Assembly (NCBI RefSeq): GCF_028657195.3
Contig: NZ_JANCPR020000003.1
Coordinates: forward strand, 1 to 64,000
Reading direction: 5' to 3'
DNA: 64,000 nucleotides
Source: Streptomyces iconiensis
GTDB lineage: Bacteria; Actinomycetota; Actinomycetes; Streptomycetales; Streptomycetaceae
The notes beneath the pieces are model-generated. The model was given only the letters and a program-made list of their open reading frames with translations. It was not told the DNA's origin and did not search any database. The translations under genes were made by a program, and so were the position numbers. Positions 62,113-64,000 of this stretch are shown here, in pieces; position 1 is the stretch's first letter; every line of letters begins with the position of its first letter.

Positions 62113-63030
62113 ATGGACCTGCTCAACGGGCGGCTGAAGCTGCGGCACCTGGTACTGGTCGCCGCCATCGCGGACCACGGCAGCGTGCTGCGCGCCTCCG
62201 AACATCTGCACCTCGCCCAGCCCGCCGTGACCCGAAGCCTCCGCGAGGTCGAAGGCATCCTCGGCGTCGAACTGTTCACCCGCAGCTCGCGCGGCGTGAC
62301 CCCCACCGTCTTCGGTGAGGCGTTCATCGAGCACGCGCGCTCCGTACTCGCCGAGCTGCGCAGGGCGGGGGAGCGCATCACAGGGCTCGCCGACGCCGAT
62401 GTCGGCACGGTCACCGTAGGGACCCTGCTCGCCGGGTCCGGCATGCTGCTGCCCCGGGCCATCGCCGCGCTCAAGCGTGACAGGCCCGGCATCACCGTCG
62501 TCGTTCGCGAGGCCACCTTCGATTTCCATGTGCCTCGCGTCATGGACGGCGAGATCGACCTCATCGTCGGCCGGCTCAACCCCATCCAGGACCAGCCGGG
62601 ACTGCGGCAGATCGGGCTGTGCGCCGAACGCGTACGGCTGGTCGCCCGGCCGGAACACCCCGTACGCGACCTGGCAGCACCCACGCTCGCCGACCTGCTC
62701 GACCACCCGTGGGTGCTGCCCCTGGAGCAGACGGCGCTGCGCCGCGAACTGACCGGCGCGTTCCGGGCGCAGGGCCTGGAGACCCCCACGAACCTCGTGG
62801 AGTGCACCTCGATCCTCACCGTGTGCGCGCTCGTACGCGACACGGACATGATCGCCGCGCTGCCCGAGCACGCCGCGGCCACCGATGCCGGAGTCGAGCC
62901 GCTGCCCGTCGAGTTGGAGGGCGTGCACCAGGAGATCGGCGTGACCCTGCCCGACCAGCGCCCCCTGACGCCCTCAGCGCGCCTGCTGCTGCGGCACCTG
63001 GAGGAGCAGGCCCGGCACTACACCGGCTGA
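62113..63030 (+). CDS. LysR-family regulator of the nba operon
   Basis: 305 residues. The N-terminal helix-turn-helix (LKLRHLVLVAAIADHGSVLRASEHLHLAQPAVTRSLREVEGILGVELFTR) is clear, followed by the co-inducer domain with GTLLAGSGMLLPRAIAALKRDRPGITVVV and PEHPVRDLAAPTLADLLDHPWVLP. Divergent position and the shared palindrome point to inducible activation of nbaE-I. The inducer is likely an intermediate such as 3-hydroxyanthranilate or an aminomuconate; this is inference. ATG has GGAAGTGAGG upstream. Confidence 0.92.
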   Translation: MDLLNGRLKLRHLVLVAAIADHGSVLRASEHLHLAQPAVTRSLREVEGILGVELFTRSSRGVTPTVFGEAFIEHARSVLAELRRAGERITGLADADVGTVTVGTLLAGSGMLLPRAIAALKRDRPGITVVVREATFDFHVPRVMDGEIDLIVGRLNPIQDQPGLRQIGLCAERVRLVARPEHPVRDLAAPTLADLLDHPWVLPLEQTALRRELTGAFRAQGLETPTNLVECTSILTVCALVRDTDMIAALPEHAAATDAGVEPLPVELEGVHQEIGVTLPDQRPLTPSARLLLRHLEEQARHYTG

Positions 63031-63236
63031 CGCATACCCCTGGTCTCTGTGGCCCCGCTCCCTCGCGGCCCCGGGGTCCCGTGTCCGCGTGGCCCCGTGT
63101 CCGCGTGGCCGCGTGGCCCCGTGTCCGCGTGGCCCCGTGTCCGTGTATCGCTGTGTCCGTGTATCGCTGTGGCCCCGTAGCGACCCGTGGCCATGGTGCC
63201 CATGCCTGGGCGGATCGGGCTGCGACCCGCGTTGGC
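63031..63236 (+). repeat. CGTGTCCGCGTGGCC tandem repeats after lysR
   Basis: At about 63075-63180, 13-16 bp units (CCGTGTCCGCGTGGCC and TGTCCGTGTATCGC variants) repeat eight or more times. No gene. Confidence 0.8.
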
Positions 63237-63273
63237 GGCTGGTCGCGCAGTTCCCGGCGCCCGTGTCGGGCGC
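63237..63273. repeat. Dispersed hairpin element, copy 2
   Basis: GGCTGGTCGCGCAGTTCCC followed by GCGCCCG-TGT-CGGGCGC (63257-63273). The last stem pair and the loop differ from copy 1 at 13718-13757, but pairing is kept. Likely terminator for lysR. Confidence 0.7.
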
Positions 63274-63412
63274 GACGTTCCTCGCGGGCCGGGGCCTGTA
63301 TGCCGCTTTGCGACCGTGCCCGCTCGAATACCAATTTCCCGGCCGGCTTTCGGGACGGTATAGCCACTTGGGTATGGCGGGGGACCGTATTCGTATTTGT
63401 GGCCTACGTCGC

Positions 63413-63432
63413 GTGAGCACCACACTGCTCAC
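63413..63432. promoter_or_regulatory. Palindrome upstream of the transporter gene
   Basis: GTGAGCA-CCACAC-TGCTCAC, perfect seven-base arms, about 34 bases before the start codon. Candidate operator. AT-rich promoter-like sequence with GGTATAG and GGTATGG motifs lies at 63325-63395. Confidence 0.5.
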
Positions 63433-63465
63433 ATCCCTCGACCCCAATGTCTGGTAGGTCCCGCC

Positions 63466-64000
63466 ATGCCCGAAAGACGGAATCCACCCAGTGCGCGCAC
63501 GATCGCCACGGCTACGCTCGCCGGCACCACTCTGGAGTGGTACGACTTCTTTCTTTACGGGACCGCGGCGGCCCTCATCTTCAACAAGCAGTTCTTTCCC
63601 GACCTCAACCCCGCGATGGGCACCCTCGCCGCCTTCAGCACCCTCGCGGTCGGCTTTCTCGCCCGGCCCATCGGCGGCCTCGTCTTCGGCCACTTCGGCG
63701 ACCGGATAGGCCGCAAGAAGGCCCTCGTCGTCTCCCTGCTGCTGATGGGTGGCGGCTCGACCCTCATCGGCCTCATCCCGAACTACGCCACCATCGGCAT
63801 CTGGGCACCGATCCTGCTCGTACTGATGCGCGTCCTGCAGGGGATCGGCCTGGGCGGTGAGGGCGCGGGCGCCGTCCTCATGTCCGTCGAGCACGCGCCG
63901 GGCGGCAAGCGCAACCGCTACGGCGGCTTCCCCATGATGGGCAACCCGGCAGGACTCGTTCTCGCCAACATCGTCTTCCTGGCCACCATGAAGCTCATGC
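63466..64000 (+). CDS. MHS-family MFS transporter (3' end outside the window)
   Basis: First 178 residues. TLAGTTLEWYDFFLYGTAAALIFNKQFFP is the classic start of metabolite:H+ symporters (ShiA/ProP/KgtP-like). LARPIGGLVFGHFGDRIGRKKALVVSLLLMG is the loop 2-3 motif, and RVLQGIGLGGEGAGAVLMSVEH follows. It is placed next to the nba regulator, so uptake of an aromatic acid such as 3-hydroxyanthranilate or a relative is plausible. Continues past base 64000. Confidence 0.88.
   Translation, partial: MPERRNPPSARTIATATLAGTTLEWYDFFLYGTAAALIFNKQFFPDLNPAMGTLAAFSTLAVGFLARPIGGLVFGHFGDRIGRKKALVVSLLLMGGGSTLIGLIPNYATIGIWAPILLVLMRVLQGIGLGGEGAGAVLMSVEHAPGGKRNRYGGFPMMGNPAGLVLANIVFLATMKLM

Overview
The window is high-GC actinobacterial chromosomal DNA, almost certainly Streptomyces or a close relative. 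Codons end almost always in G or C, GTG and TTG starts are frequent, and ATGA/GTGA stop-start overlaps are common. It also carries a CvnA-D conservon, a BTAD regulator and an ABC sugar importer of the ChvE/MmsAB type. I saw no rRNA, tRNA, CRISPR array or transposase.

Layout. 1-5.9 kb: a class I lanthipeptide-type locus with a split LanB (elimination part at 188-1189, glutamylation part at 1254-4208), a 46-residue precursor gene missing from simple ORF lists (4232-4372), a terminator hairpin and a LanC cyclase. 6.0-15.5 kb: a sugar-acid operon (galactonate-dehydratase-like enzyme, zinc dehydrogenase, TIM-barrel protein, ChvE/MmsA/MmsB importer) facing an iclR-gluconolactonase pair; matching operators tie the two together. 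15.7-21.5 kb: an orphan 2-oxoglutarate oxygenase, a drug-exporter-type MFS protein and the conservon. 21.9-33.7 kb: an ABC exporter pair, a secreted protein, a UvrA-like ABC protein divergent from a double-headed MerR regulator, a GDSL hydrolase, a secreted amidase and small NTF2/VOC proteins. 34-45.3 kb: a BTAD regulator divergent from a dehalogenase-like hydrolase, paaI-paaK, an unknown probably leaderless gene, two dehydrogenases, an F420-type oxidoreductase and a RidA protein. 45.4-53.5 kb: an MFS transporter and two Gfo/Idh plus sugar-isomerase pairs, divergent from a ROK regulator. 54.3-64 kb: a complete lower pathway for 3-hydroxyanthranilate (nbaE-H-G-F-C-D-J-I order, minus strand) divergent from a LysR gene, followed by the start of an MHS-family transporter.

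The 3-hydroxyanthranilate operon can be read enzyme by enzyme: ring opening (NbaC), decarboxylation (NbaD), aldehyde oxidation (NbaE), deamination (NbaF), decarboxylation (NbaG), hydration (NbaH), aldol cleavage (NbaI) and acetyl-CoA formation (NbaJ).

A striking window-wide property is the density of short tandem repeats. Many begin on or immediately after a stop codon and reiterate it. Others form long heptamer arrays between genes of one operon, and others are translated as low-complexity N-terminal extensions on four consecutive nba enzymes. The strongest novelty candidates are the split-LanB lanthipeptide with core STLCTVIVCQSTICS, the heptamer-filled operon spacers, the translated repeats at the nba gene junctions, and a hairpin element whose two copies show compensatory base changes.
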